Source: Inquilinus sp052078665 (GTDB taxonomy: Bacteria > Pseudomonadota > Alphaproteobacteria > DSM-16000 > Inquilinaceae). Taken from it: a stretch of 64,000 nt of DNA. Positions 34,561-43,858 of this stretch are shown here, piece after piece. The stretch is taken from NCBI RefSeq assembly GCF_052078665.1, contig NZ_JBQJIK010000029.1, forward strand, positions 22,294 to 86,293. Direction: 5' to 3'. The stretch's first letter is position 1. Each line of letters starts with the position of its first letter. Below the pieces are notes generated by a model. The model did no database searches. It saw nothing but the letters and a program-made list of their open reading frames with translations, and had not been told where the DNA came from. Position numbers and translations under genes: made by a program.

Positions 34561-35460
34561 TCAGCTCCGGTTCCGCCAGACGCGGCGGCGGCGCACGGCC
34601 CCGTCGTGACCCAGCGCGCAGAACCCGGCGCCCTGGAAGTGGTCGGTCACCTCGGGCAGGGGCGAGACCTTGGGCTGGAAGGCCTCCGGCGCGGCGAAGT
34701 CGACCGTGCGGTCCTGCGGCCGGTAGCCCAGCGCGGTCGCCACCGAATTGTCCCACCACGCCGCGTCGGTGGCCGAGACGCCGTAGACGGTGGTGCAGTC
34801 GATCTCGGGATGCTCCAGGCCGATCAGCACCAGCTGGGCCAGGTCGCGCGGGCTGATCCATACCGCCAGGCCGCGGGGGTCGAACGGCCGCTCGCCGGCA
34901 TTGCCGATGCGGATCGCCAGGGTGCGGATGCCGGCCTTCTCGAAATACACCCCGGCCTCCAGCTCGCCCCAGCATTTGCTGAGGCCGTAGAGGCTGTCCG
35001 GCCGCATCTGGTCCTCGACCCCGACGCTGGCGTCGCGCGGGTAGAAGCCGGTGACATGGTTGCTCGACGCCAGCACCACGCGGCCGATGCCGGCGCGGGC
35101 CGCCGCCTCATAGACATTGTGGGTGCCGAGCACGTTGACCCGCAGCATGTCCTCGGCCGCGCGCTCATTCGGATAGCCGGCGAAATGGACGATGGCGTCG
35201 GCGCCCTCGACCGCCGCGGTCAGCGCCGCCAGGTCGGTGATGTCGATGGAACTCCAGCTCTCATGCTCCGCCAGCGGGCTGGGGTCGACGACATCGAGGA
35301 TGTGCACCGCCGCGATGCGGCCCGTCAGCGCCCGGCGCAGCACCCGGCCGACATTGCCCGAGCCGCCGGTCAGCACGATCGACTTGGCGGAGGTGGCGGC
35401 CGCAAGGGCTTCGGCGCCGGCGGGGCCACTGCCGGGCGGGACGTCTGAAATCAAGATCAC
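34561..35460 (-). CDS. udh: NAD-dependent uronate-dehydrogenase-like enzyme (SDR family)
   Basis: 299 aa from GTG 35460, overlapping the GntR stop as GTGA. The Rossmann fold starts at about residue 27, with the NAD loop TGGSGNVG (31-38). The catalytic set is S132/S133, Y158 and K162 in YGLSK. DALVHFAG-like (DAIVHFAGYP) and DPRGLAVWISPRDLAQL match uronate dehydrogenases, which oxidise galacturonate or glucuronate to the aldarolactone. The 25-residue N-terminal extension is unusual. Together with the enolase-superfamily and KdgD-like genes it outlines oxidative uronate catabolism. Confidence 0.82.
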   Translation of the reverse strand: MILISDVPPGSGPAGAEALAAATSAKSIVLTGGSGNVGRVLRRALTGRIAAVHILDVVDPSPLAEHESWSSIDITDLAALTAAVEGADAIVHFAGYPNERAAEDMLRVNVLGTHNVYEAAARAGIGRVVLASSNHVTGFYPRDASVGVEDQMRPDSLYGLSKCWGELEAGVYFEKAGIRTLAIRIGNAGERPFDPRGLAVWISPRDLAQLVLIGLEHPEIDCTTVYGVSATDAAWWDNSVATALGYRPQDRTVDFAAPEAFQPKVSPLPEVTDHFQGAGFCALGHDGAVRRRRVWRNRS

Positions 35461-36185
35461 ACTCCTTCGAACATCCGCTGCCGGGCATTCAGCACGTGCC
35501 GGCGCATGGCTTCGGCCGCGGCTCCGGCGTCGCGCCGGCGGATCGCCTGGACGATCGCGACATGCTCGTCCTGCACCGCCCGGATCCGCTCCGGCGTCCG
35601 CATCCGGCTCAGGTGGCGGGTGATGTTCATGCCGACGGCGATGTGCGAGGCCAGCGAGGACTGCACGGCGACGTGATAGGGGTTGCGCGTCGCCCGGGCG
35701 ACCGCCTCATGGAAGCGCCGGTCCTCGTCGGCCCCGAGCTCGCCATTGCCGAGGCAGGCTTCCAGGGCTTCGAGCGCGTCCTCGATCTCGCGCAGATCCT
35801 CCGCCTCCCAGCGCTCGGCGGCGAGCGCGGCGGCGACGGCCTCGAGCCCGGCGCGGAACTCGAAGCAGCGCTGCACATCGGCCAGCGAACGGACCTGGGC
35901 GAAGCGCAGCACCGCCAGGTCCGGCTGCCGCCGGACATAGGAGCCGGAGCCCTGGCGCGAGACCACCAGCCCGTCCTGCCGCAGCCGGCCCAGCGCCTCG
36001 CGCACCACCGGCCGCGACGCGCCGAATCGCACCGACAGTTCCGATTCCGAGGGCAGTCGGCTGTTCACGGCGAAATCGCCATGCGCGATCAGCGACACGA
36101 TGCCGTCATAGACCACCTCGCTCAGCCGGGCCGGCGGCCCGCCGTCCCGCGGCAATAGGCCAGCATCGCCGTCCGTGCCACTCAT
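35457..36185 (-). CDS. GntR-family regulator (FCD domain)
   Basis: 242 aa from ATG 36185, which has a G run at good spacing; ATG 36194 is an alternative. The winged helix (about 20-85) has LPSESELSVRFGASRPVVREALGRLRQDGLV. The FCD ligand domain has metal-site style residues in EDRRFHEAVARAT and a late H in HVAIVQAIRRRD. Such regulators usually repress sugar-acid genes and release on binding the acid. It is cotranscribed with the udh-like gene and divergent from the first ABC importer operon; a palindrome lies at 36221-36236. Confidence 0.92.
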   Translation of the reverse strand: MSGTDGDAGLLPRDGGPPARLSEVVYDGIVSLIAHGDFAVNSRLPSESELSVRFGASRPVVREALGRLRQDGLVVSRQGSGSYVRRQPDLAVLRFAQVRSLADVQRCFEFRAGLEAVAAALAAERWEAEDLREIEDALEALEACLGNGELGADEDRRFHEAVARATRNPYHVAVQSSLASHIAVGMNITRHLSRMRTPERIRAVQDEHVAIVQAIRRRDAGAAAEAMRRHVLNARQRMFEGV

Positions 36186-36220
36186 GCCCGCCATCCCCCC
36201 GCCGGCAAGTTGTCAAGATT

Positions 36221-36236
36221 GATCACGGCTGTGATC
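36221..36236. promoter_or_regulatory. putative GntR operator
   Basis: GATCAC-GGCT-GTGATC, 6-bp perfect arms, lies 35 nt before the gntR start in the divergent gntR/importer region. A second, AT-rich imperfect dyad lies at 36360-36379 nearer the importer gene. Both are candidates for autoregulation by the GntR protein. Confidence 0.45.
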
Positions 36237-36454
36237 CGCCTGGCCTTCGCGCCGAAATGGTCCACCCTCGCCTGGACTCACCGGTCTTTCCGCTGTTTGC
36301 GCTGCAGCAATCCCGGACGACAGAAAACATCCGGAACAAGGCCATTGCGGTTGTGATTTGTCAATATTTGTAATATGACCGGAGCGGCAAAGGAAGCGGG
36401 TCGGCACGCATGGCGAAGCCGGATCCGACGCAGCACACAGGGGAGGGTCCCAGG

Positions 36455-38407
36455 ATGGACGACAAGCTCAGCGCCTCGCCGCACGTGTTCGCCCGACGCA
36501 TGGTTCTGAAGGGTCTCGCCGGGGTGGCGGCGCTGCCGCTGGCCGTGCGCCTCGCCCATGCCCAGGCCGCCAAGGGCGAGGCCCCGGATCTGGCGCAGCT
36601 GGCGAAGGACGGCAAGCTGCCGCCGCTGGCCGAGCGGCTGCCGGCCAACCCGCTGGTGGTGCAGCCGCTGACCAGGGTCGGCACCTATGGCGGCACGCTG
36701 CATCGCGGCCTGCGCGGCTCGTCCGACCACAACGGCATCCTGCGCATGGTCGGCAACCAGGGCCTGGTGCGCTGGAACCTCGAATTCACCAAGGCCCTGC
36801 CCAACCTGGCGGAGAGCTGGGACATCAACGCCGACGCCACCGAGTTCGTGTTCCATCTGCGCAAGGGCACGAAATGGTCGGACGGCCAGCCCTTCACCGC
36901 GGACGACATCGTCTTCTCGATCGAGGACTGCGCCAAGAACTCCGAGCTCTACGGCTCCGTCCCGTCGCAGCTCGCCATCACCGGCAAGCCGGTCGTCGTC
37001 AGCAAGGTCGACGACGCCACGGTCAAGTTCACCTTCGCCGCGCCCTACGCCACCTATCTGGAGACGCTGGCGACCCCGCTGGGCCAGCACCCGACGCTGT
37101 TCGCCAAGCACTACGCCAGCCAGTTCCATCCCAAGTACAACGACAAGGTCGGCGAGCTGGTGACGCAGGCCAAGCTGTCGAAGTGGACCGATCTGTTCCG
37201 GGCCAAAAACGGCGACATCGAGATCCCGCAGCGCTGGGGCAATGCGGAGAAGCCGACCCTCGACCCCTGGGTGATCGCCGAGCCCTATGTCGGCGGCGCC
37301 ACCCGCGTGGTGATGAAGCGCAACCCCTATTTCTGGCAGGTCGACACCGAGGGCAACCAGCTGCCCTATGTCGACGAGCTCTATTTCGGCATCTCGCAGG
37401 ACGTCGAATCGCTGCTGCTCGACGCCATCTCCGGCAAGCTCGACATCCAGGAGCGGCACGTCAGCGCGCTCCAGAACAAGCCGACGCTGTCGCAGAACCG
37501 GGAGAAGGGCGGCTACCGCCTGATCGAGCTCGAACCCTCGGCGGCGCAGGCCTGCCAGATCTACCTGAACATCTGCCACAAGGACCCGAAGCTGCGGGCC
37601 TTCTTCAGCCAGAAGGAGGTGCGCCAGGCGCTGTCCCTCGGCATCGACCGGCAGGAGATCATCGAGCTGGTCTATTTCGGCCAGACCGAGCCCTACCAGA
37701 CCGGGCCGCGGCCGAGCCATCCCTGGTACCATGAGAAGCTCGGCCGGCAGTTCACCGAGTTCGCTCCGGACCAGTCGGCCGCCATCCTGGACAAGGCCGG
37801 CTACAAGGCCGGCGGCGACGGCCTCCGCCTGCATCCCGACGGCAGCAAGATCTTCTTCGCCATCGACGTCATCCCGACCCTCAATCCCGACCTGGTCGAC
37901 GTGCTCGAGCTGGTGAAGCGGCACTGGGCGGCGATCGGCATCGACATCAAGGTCAACACCATCGAGCGCGCGCTGTACTACACCCGCGGCGACAGCAACG
38001 ACCACGACGCCGCGGTGTGGCCGGGCTCGGGCGGGCTCGACCCGATGTTCGACCCGCGCGACTTCTTCGCCCAGCACCCGCAGGGCTCGCGCTACGCCAT
38101 CCCTTGGACGCTGTGGTACGTTTCGAACGGCCAGTCGGGCGAGGAGCCGCCGGAGAGCCAGAAGCAGCGCATGAAGCTGTTCGACGAGGCGCGCGGCACC
38201 GCCGATCTCGACAAGCGCGGCGCGATCATGAAGCAGCTGTTCGACCTGACCGCCGAGGCGTTCGAGACGGTCGGCGTCTGCCTCGCCGCCAACACCTTCG
38301 GCGTGGTCAAGACCAACCTGATCAACGCGCCGGAGAAGGAGCCGGATTCCTGGACCTGGCCGAATCCCGGCCCGGCCATGCCGCAGCAGTTCTTCTTCTC
38401 GAGCTGA
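36455..38407 (+). CDS. ABC importer substrate-binding protein (family 5, oligosaccharide/peptide type)
   Basis: 650 aa from ATG 36455 (GGAGGG upstream; an ATG 15 codons earlier is less likely). A twin-arginine-like signal, ARRMVLKGLAG, leads to a long SBP_bac_5 domain: LAESWDINADATEFVFHLRKGTKWSDGQPFTADDIVFS near the N-terminus and REVRQALS-like KEVRQALSLGIDRQEI in the middle. It is about 100 aa longer than DppA, as seen in members that bind oligosaccharides. It starts the operon SBP-permease-permease-ATPase-dehydratase, and is divergent from a GntR gene. Confidence 0.93.
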   Translation: MDDKLSASPHVFARRMVLKGLAGVAALPLAVRLAHAQAAKGEAPDLAQLAKDGKLPPLAERLPANPLVVQPLTRVGTYGGTLHRGLRGSSDHNGILRMVGNQGLVRWNLEFTKALPNLAESWDINADATEFVFHLRKGTKWSDGQPFTADDIVFSIEDCAKNSELYGSVPSQLAITGKPVVVSKVDDATVKFTFAAPYATYLETLATPLGQHPTLFAKHYASQFHPKYNDKVGELVTQAKLSKWTDLFRAKNGDIEIPQRWGNAEKPTLDPWVIAEPYVGGATRVVMKRNPYFWQVDTEGNQLPYVDELYFGISQDVESLLLDAISGKLDIQERHVSALQNKPTLSQNREKGGYRLIELEPSAAQACQIYLNICHKDPKLRAFFSQKEVRQALSLGIDRQEIIELVYFGQTEPYQTGPRPSHPWYHEKLGRQFTEFAPDQSAAILDKAGYKAGGDGLRLHPDGSKIFFAIDVIPTLNPDLVDVLELVKRHWAAIGIDIKVNTIERALYYTRGDSNDHDAAVWPGSGGLDPMFDPRDFFAQHPQGSRYAIPWTLWYVSNGQSGEEPPESQKQRMKLFDEARGTADLDKRGAIMKQLFDLTAEAFETVGVCLAANTFGVVKTNLINAPEKEPDSWTWPNPGPAMPQQFFFSS

Positions 38408-38469
38408 CGCGTCAGCCCGGGAAGCCGGCTTCCTCCGTCGCTCAGCGTTCGTTCCGAGGAGAGACCCGG

Positions 38470-39456
38470 ATGCTCCGCTTCATCGCCAAGCGTCTGCTGT
38501 GGATGGTGCCCGCTCTGTTCGCGGTCAGCTTCCTGGCCTTCGTCCTGATCCAGCTGCCGCCCGGCGACTTCGTGACCAGCTATGTCGCGACGCTCGCCGC
38601 CTCGAACGAGATCGTCGACCAGAACGCGGCGGCGGCGCTGCGCGAGCGTTTCGGCCTGAACGACCCGATGCTGTGGCAGTACGCGAAGTGGATCGGCGGC
38701 ATCATCACCCGCGGCGATTTCGGCCTGTCCTTCGAATGGCAGCAGCCGGTCAGCGACCTGATCTGGGAACGCATGGCGCTGACCCTGGTGCTGACCCTCG
38801 CCACCCTGATCGCGACCTGGGCGATCGCGCTGCCGATCGGGGTCTATTCCGCGGTGCGCAAATACTCGATCGGCGACAGCATCGTCACGATCATCACCTT
38901 CGCCGGGCTGGCCATCCCGTCCTTCCTGCTGGCGCTGGTGCTGATGTATGTCGCCGCCATCGAGTTCGGGCAGGACGTCAGCGGCCTGTTCTCGCCGGCA
39001 TACGAGAACGCGCCCTGGAGCATCGCCAAGACCATCGACCTGCTGCAGCACCTGTGGATCCCGGTCCTGATCCTGGCCGTCTCGGGCACGGCCAGCCTGA
39101 TCCGGGTGATGCGGGCGAACATGCTGGACGAGATCCATAAACCCTACGTCACCACGGCGCGCGCCAAGGGCCTGTCCGAGTTCCGCCTGCTGATGAAATA
39201 CCCGGTGCGGGTCGCCCTCAACCCGTTCATCTCCACCCTGGCCTGGCTGCTGCCGAACCTGGTCTCCGGCTCGATCGTGGTGGCGATCGTGCTGAACCTG
39301 CCGACGGCGGCGCCGCTCTTGCTGCAGTCGCTGATGGCGCAGGACATGTATCTGGCCGGCGCCTTCGTGCTGCTGATCTGCGCCCTGACGCTGATCGGGG
39401 CGCTGATCAGTGACATCCTGCTGGCGCTGGTCGACCCGCGCATCCGCCTCGAATAG
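38470..39456 (+). CDS. ABC importer permease (DppB type)
   Basis: 328 aa with six expected membrane helices, opening MLRFIAKRLLWMVPALFAVSF. LPPGDF and the ERFGLNDPMLWQYAKWIGGI periplasmic segment are typical of DppB/OppB. The EAA coupling loop is YVTTARAKGLSEFRLLMKYPVRVALNP. GAGAGACCCGG precedes the ATG. Confidence 0.93.
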   Translation: MLRFIAKRLLWMVPALFAVSFLAFVLIQLPPGDFVTSYVATLAASNEIVDQNAAAALRERFGLNDPMLWQYAKWIGGIITRGDFGLSFEWQQPVSDLIWERMALTLVLTLATLIATWAIALPIGVYSAVRKYSIGDSIVTIITFAGLAIPSFLLALVLMYVAAIEFGQDVSGLFSPAYENAPWSIAKTIDLLQHLWIPVLILAVSGTASLIRVMRANMLDEIHKPYVTTARAKGLSEFRLLMKYPVRVALNPFISTLAWLLPNLVSGSIVVAIVLNLPTAAPLLLQSLMAQDMYLAGAFVLLICALTLIGALISDILLALVDPRIRLE

Positions 39457-39471
39457 CCGGGAGGGGCCTGC

Positions 39472-40596
39472 ATGACCGACATCGCGACCGTCGCGCCCGC
39501 CGGCCAGCTCGCCGTCGCCTCCCAGTGGCAGCTGATCTGGTGGGCCTTCCGCCGCCACCGGCTGGCCATGGCCTCGCTGGTGATCGTGGTGATCCTCTAT
39601 GTGATCGCGGTCGTGCCCGGCCTGTTCGCGATCAACGACCCGAGCCAGCAGAATGCCCGCGCCGCCTTCCACCCGCCGCAGGCGATCCATCTGTTCGACC
39701 GGGCAGAGGACGGCAGCCTGCAGGTCGGCCTGTACTTCCACCCGCACAAGTTGGCCCGCGATCCCGAGACGCTGGCCGCGATCTACCAGGAGGACCCGGC
39801 GCGCAAGATCGCGATCTCGCTGTTCGGCCGCGGCTACACGTATTCGGTGCTCGGCCTGTTCACCACCGACCTGCACCTCGTCGCCTCGGCCGATCCGAAG
39901 CAGCCGCTGTTCCTGTTCGGCACCGACCGGCTGGGCCGCTGCGTCTGGAGCCGGATCATGCAGGGCGCCCAGATCTCGCTGTCGGTCGGCCTGCTCGGCG
40001 TGTTCCTGTCGCTCGCCATCGGCCTCGTCCTCGGCGGCATCTCCGGCTATTATGGCGGCCGGCCGGACTTCGTGATCCAGCGCGTGATCGAATTCGTGCT
40101 GGCTTTGCCGACGATCCCGATCTGGCTGGCCATGGCCGCCGCCCTGCCGCAGGACTGGCCGGCGATCACCCAGTATTTCATGATCACCGTGATCCTCTCG
40201 CTGACCGGCTGGGCCCAGCTGGCCCGCGTCGTCCGCGGCCGCTTCCTGTCGCTCAGGACCGAGGAGTTCGTCACCGCCGCCCGGCTCGACGGCTGCAGCG
40301 AGGGGCGGATCATCTTCCGGCACATGATGCCGAGCTTCCTCAGCCACATCATCGCCTCGGTGACGCTGGCGATCCCGGCCATGATCCTGGCCGAGACGGC
40401 GCTGTCCTTCCTCGGCCTCGGGCTGCAGCCGCCGACCATCTCCTGGGGCGTGCTGCTGCGCGAGGCGCAGAACATCCGGTCGATCGCGACCGCGCCCTGG
40501 CTGTTCGCGCCCGGCGCCTTCGTCGTGGTCGCGGTGATGGCGCTCAACCTGCTCGGCGACGGCCTGCGCGATGCGGCCGACCCCTACAACAAGTGA
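39472..40596 (+). CDS. ABC importer permease (DppC type)
   Basis: 374 aa. After a cytoplasmic tail and one helix (about 35-55) there is an unusually long periplasmic insertion (about 60-150). Then come DRLGRCVWSRIMQGAQISLSVG and the EAA loop EFVTAARLDGCSEGRIIFRHMMPSF. LGLGLQPPTISWGVLL is a hallmark of the C-type permease. It overlaps the ATPase gene by 1 nt. Confidence 0.92.
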   Translation: MTDIATVAPAGQLAVASQWQLIWWAFRRHRLAMASLVIVVILYVIAVVPGLFAINDPSQQNARAAFHPPQAIHLFDRAEDGSLQVGLYFHPHKLARDPETLAAIYQEDPARKIAISLFGRGYTYSVLGLFTTDLHLVASADPKQPLFLFGTDRLGRCVWSRIMQGAQISLSVGLLGVFLSLAIGLVLGGISGYYGGRPDFVIQRVIEFVLALPTIPIWLAMAAALPQDWPAITQYFMITVILSLTGWAQLARVVRGRFLSLRTEEFVTAARLDGCSEGRIIFRHMMPSFLSHIIASVTLAIPAMILAETALSFLGLGLQPPTISWGVLLREAQNIRSIATAPWLFAPGAFVVVAVMALNLLGDGLRDAADPYNK

Positions 40597-42338
40597 TGGC
40601 CCCGATGTCGACACCCCCGGTGCCGTTCCACGGCCGCCCCAAGCCCGTCCTGGCGGTGCGCGACCTGGTGACCCATTTCCCGACCCGCGCCGGGCTGGTC
40701 AAGGCGGTCGACGGCGTGTCCTTCATGGTCGAACGCGGCAAGACGCTCTGCGTCGTCGGCGAAAGCGGCTCGGGCAAGAGCGTCACCGCGCGCTCGATCC
40801 TGCAGATCGTCGATACGCCCGGCCGCATCGTCTCCGGCGAGATGGTGCTGAACCGCGCCGACGGCAGCAGCGTCGACCTCGCCAAGCTGCACCCGCGCAG
40901 CCGGGCGATCCGTCGGGTGCGCGGCCGCGAGATCGCGATGATCTTCCAGGAGCCGATGTCGTCGCTGTCGCCGATCCACACGGTCGGCGACCAGATCATG
41001 GAGGTGCTGCGCCTGCATCTCGGCATGAGCAAGGCCGCGGCCCGGGCGCGGACGATCGAGCTCCTGAAGCAGGTCGAGATCCCGCGGCCGGAGCGGGCGA
41101 TCGATCGCTACACCTTCGAATTCTCCGGCGGCATGCGCCAGCGCGCCATGATCGCCATGGCGCTGGCCTGCAACCCGCAGCTGCTGATTGCCGACGAGCC
41201 GACGACCGCCCTTGATGTCACCACCCAGGCCGAGATCCTCGACCTGATCAAGCGGCTGCAGGCCGAATTCGGCATGGCGGTGCTGTTCATCACCCATGAC
41301 ATGGGCGTGGTGGCCGAGATCGCCGACGACGTGCTGGTGATGTACCAGGGTCGGGTGATGGAGCACGGCTCCGTCGACCGCATCTTCCACGCGCCGGAAG
41401 ACCCCTACACCAAGATGCTGATCGGCTCGGTCCTCAAGCTCGAGGACAAGGCCGAGATCCGCCTCCGGCGCCCCGCGCTGCCGGCCGACCGGCCGCCGGT
41501 GGTCGAGGTCGAGGGGCTGAAGATGCAGTTCGGCACCGGCAGCGCCGCCTTCGCGGCCGTCGACGACGTGTCGCTGCAGGTGAGGGCGGGGGAGACGCTC
41601 GGCATCGTCGGCGAATCCGGCTCCGGCAAGACCACCATGGGGCGCTGCCTGCTGCGCGTCTACGACCCGACCGGCGGCGCCATCCGCTATCGCCGGGCCG
41701 ACGGCGCCGTGGTCGACCTGGCCAAGGCCGACAAGCCGACGCTGTCGGCCTGCCGGCGCGAGATCCGGATGATCTTCCAGGACCCGGTCTCCTCGCTCAA
41801 CCCGCGCATGACCGTGGCACAGGTGATCGGCGAGCCGCTGCTGGTCAACGGCATCGCCAGGGGCAAGGACCTCGACGAGCGCGTCGCCGGGCTGATGCGC
41901 CAGGTCGGGCTCGAACCCGCCTGGCGCGAGCGCTACCCGCACGCCTTCTCCGGCGGCCAGCGCCAGCGCATCGGCATCGCCCGGGCCATCGCGTTGAACC
42001 CCCGCGTCATCGTCGCCGACGAGGCGACCTCGGCGCTCGACGTCTCGCTGCGCTTCCAGGTGCTGGACCTGTTGCTGAAGCTGCAGGACGAGCTCGACCT
42101 CGCCTACATCTTCATCAGCCACGACATCGGCGTGATCCGCTACATGTGCGACCGCGTCGGCGTGATGTATCGCGGCCGGCTGGTCGAGATCGGCCAGGCC
42201 GACGAGGTCTGCGAGGCGCCGACCCACGACTACACAAGGGCGCTGATCTCCGCCGTGCCGCGGCCCGATCCGCGCCGCCGCAGCATCCACAACCGCATCC
42301 GGTACACCGAACCCTCCGAGCGGAGCCTCGCGCTATGA
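40596..42338 (+). CDS. ABC importer ATPase, DppD-DppF fusion
   Basis: 580 aa with two nucleotide-binding domains in one chain. Domain 1 has Walker A GESGSGKS, signature FSGGMRQR and ADEPTTALD. Domain 2 has GESGSGKTT, FSGGQRQR and ADEATSALD. This joined form replaces the two separate ATPases seen in the second importer (50375-51975). ATG 40596 overlaps the permease stop (TGATG), and its own stop overlaps the next gene (ATGA). Confidence 0.95.
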   Translation: MAPMSTPPVPFHGRPKPVLAVRDLVTHFPTRAGLVKAVDGVSFMVERGKTLCVVGESGSGKSVTARSILQIVDTPGRIVSGEMVLNRADGSSVDLAKLHPRSRAIRRVRGREIAMIFQEPMSSLSPIHTVGDQIMEVLRLHLGMSKAAARARTIELLKQVEIPRPERAIDRYTFEFSGGMRQRAMIAMALACNPQLLIADEPTTALDVTTQAEILDLIKRLQAEFGMAVLFITHDMGVVAEIADDVLVMYQGRVMEHGSVDRIFHAPEDPYTKMLIGSVLKLEDKAEIRLRRPALPADRPPVVEVEGLKMQFGTGSAAFAAVDDVSLQVRAGETLGIVGESGSGKTTMGRCLLRVYDPTGGAIRYRRADGAVVDLAKADKPTLSACRREIRMIFQDPVSSLNPRMTVAQVIGEPLLVNGIARGKDLDERVAGLMRQVGLEPAWRERYPHAFSGGQRQRIGIARAIALNPRVIVADEATSALDVSLRFQVLDLLLKLQDELDLAYIFISHDIGVIRYMCDRVGVMYRGRLVEIGQADEVCEAPTHDYTRALISAVPRPDPRRRSIHNRIRYTEPSERSLAL

Positions 42339-43555
42339 AGATCACCGACATCCGGACCTTCCTGATGCAGGCCGGCCCGCCTGACCCCGACAAATGGGCG
42401 ACGGACGGCCGGTCCGACGATTCGGCGATCGCGGAGGGCAAGCTCGGCGGCTTCCGCAACTGGCTGTTCGTCAAGGTCTATACCGACGCCGGCATCGTCG
42501 GCATCGGCGAATGCTCCGGCTGGCCGCGGGTGATCGAGACCGCGGTGCAGGATTTGAAGGCCCTGCTGGTCGGCGAGGACCCGACGCATATCGAGCGGCT
42601 GTGGCAGAAGATGCAGGTCGCGACGATGGGGCACGGCATGCTCGGCACGGTCGGCGCCGGCGCCATGACCGGCATCGACGTCGCGCTGTGGGACATCAAG
42701 GGCAAGGCGCTCGGCGTCCCGGTGTGGAACCTGCTCGGCGGCAAGATGCGCGACCGGGTGCCGATCTACTCCCACGCCAACACGGCCGAGGCGGCGCTGG
42801 CGGTGAAGAGCCACGGCATCCGGACCATCAAATGCGGCGGCGTCGCCGACCCGGTGCGCAAGGTGGCGATGCTGCGCGAGGCGGTGGGCGACGAGGTCGA
42901 CATCGCCATCGACCTGCATGGCCCGCCCTGGCTGACCCCGGCCGATGCGGCCCGGCTGGCGCGGGCGCTCGAACCCTACAACCTGCTGTGGATCGAGGAC
43001 CCGATCGCGCCGGACAACCTGGACGGCTACAAGCGCATCCGCGACGCCGCCCATGTGCCGCTGGCGGCGGGCGAGCGCATGGCGACGATCTTCGGCGAGC
43101 GCGAGCTGATCGAGCGCGACCTGGTCGACGTGATCCAGCCCGACACCGGGCGGGCCGGCGGCCTGACCCAGATGCGGAAGATCGCGGCGATGGCGGAGGC
43201 GCACCACATCATGATGGCGCCGCATTCCGGCTCGCTCGGCCCGGTCGCGGAATACGCGGCCATCCATCTTCTGGCCGCGATCCCGAACGGGCTGATCCTG
43301 GAGCGGCTCGATGCCGACTGGCCGGGCCGGGCCCGGACGGTGGTGCCGCATCCGCTGCAGCAGGATGGCTCGATCGCCGTGCCCGACACGCCCGGCCTCG
43401 GCTGCGACATCGACGAGGACTTCGTCGCGCGCTTTCCCAGCGAGCGCAACGTCGCCGTGCCGGGATCCGACCGGTCCTACACGCCGGGCACCCACCAGGA
43501 GCACGTCTATGTCCAGACGCGGCTCCGGCGGGCGCCGTACTTCAACGGGCGCTAG
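42335..43555 (+). CDS. enolase-superfamily sugar-acid dehydratase (mandelate racemase subgroup)
   Basis: 406 aa. The capping domain (1-120) and barrel are complete. Predicted metal and catalytic residues are D193 and H195 in AIDLHG, E221 in WIEDP, E247 in AAGER and H297 in APHSGSLG. The D-x-H/E/E/H set is that of galactonate- or galactarate-type dehydratases. It removes water from an aldonate or aldarate to give a 2-keto-3-deoxy acid. It is translationally coupled to the importer ATPase, so the imported substrate is probably converted to its substrate. Confidence 0.88.
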   Translation: MKITDIRTFLMQAGPPDPDKWATDGRSDDSAIAEGKLGGFRNWLFVKVYTDAGIVGIGECSGWPRVIETAVQDLKALLVGEDPTHIERLWQKMQVATMGHGMLGTVGAGAMTGIDVALWDIKGKALGVPVWNLLGGKMRDRVPIYSHANTAEAALAVKSHGIRTIKCGGVADPVRKVAMLREAVGDEVDIAIDLHGPPWLTPADAARLARALEPYNLLWIEDPIAPDNLDGYKRIRDAAHVPLAAGERMATIFGERELIERDLVDVIQPDTGRAGGLTQMRKIAAMAEAHHIMMAPHSGSLGPVAEYAAIHLLAAIPNGLILERLDADWPGRARTVVPHPLQQDGSIAVPDTPGLGCDIDEDFVARFPSERNVAVPGSDRSYTPGTHQEHVYVQTRLRRAPYFNGR

Positions 43556-43650
43556 GGCGGCGGCTTGGCAGGTTGGAACGAAGCAGATGGATGGGCCGAG
43601 GCCACCCCCTCACCTGAGATCACACATCGGCAGAGTGAGCTTTTTTAAGT

Positions 43651-43687
43651 CCCCCCTCCCCTTGCGGGAGGGGGGCAGGGGGAGGGG
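43651..43687 (+). repeat. C-run/G-run repeat, copy 1
   Basis: A 10-bp hairpin (43651-43660 with 43666-43675) is followed by CAGGGGGAGGGG. A run of six T precedes it (43641-43646). The same unit recurs at 43768, 58248, 58332 and 63972. Confidence 0.8.
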
Positions 43688-43767
43688 TCTGCGCGCGAAT
43701 GGGCAGGGCACCGAACTCGCCATCCGTGCCGGCCTGTGACGGTCCAGGCCGGGTCGAGCCGAGAAAA

Positions 43768-43805
43768 CCCCCTCCCCCTATCCCCCTCCCGCGAGGGGAG
43801 GGGGG
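43768..43805 (-). repeat. C-run/G-run repeat, copy 2 (inverted)
   Basis: This is the reverse complement of copy 1 with three or so changes. Its hairpin is 43782-43790 with 43796-43804. It faces copy 1 across 80 bp. Confidence 0.8.
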
Positions 43806-43858
43806 ACTCAAAAGGAGGCGAAAGCCGTGATGGGAGGGTGAGGGGGAGTGGGGCCGTC

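Larger units (their letters stand above)
43556..43858. other. intergenic region holding a facing pair of GC repeats
   Basis: No gene is seen in this 303-bp stretch between the convergent dehydratase and KdgD-like genes. It contains two inverted copies of the C-run/G-run repeat at 43651-43687 and 43768-43805. The repeat hairpins may end transcription from both sides. Confidence 0.6.

Noticed and set aside
43651..43805. CRISPR-like array from the GC repeats
   Set aside because: Only two inverted copies per site, no regular spacers and no cas genes.
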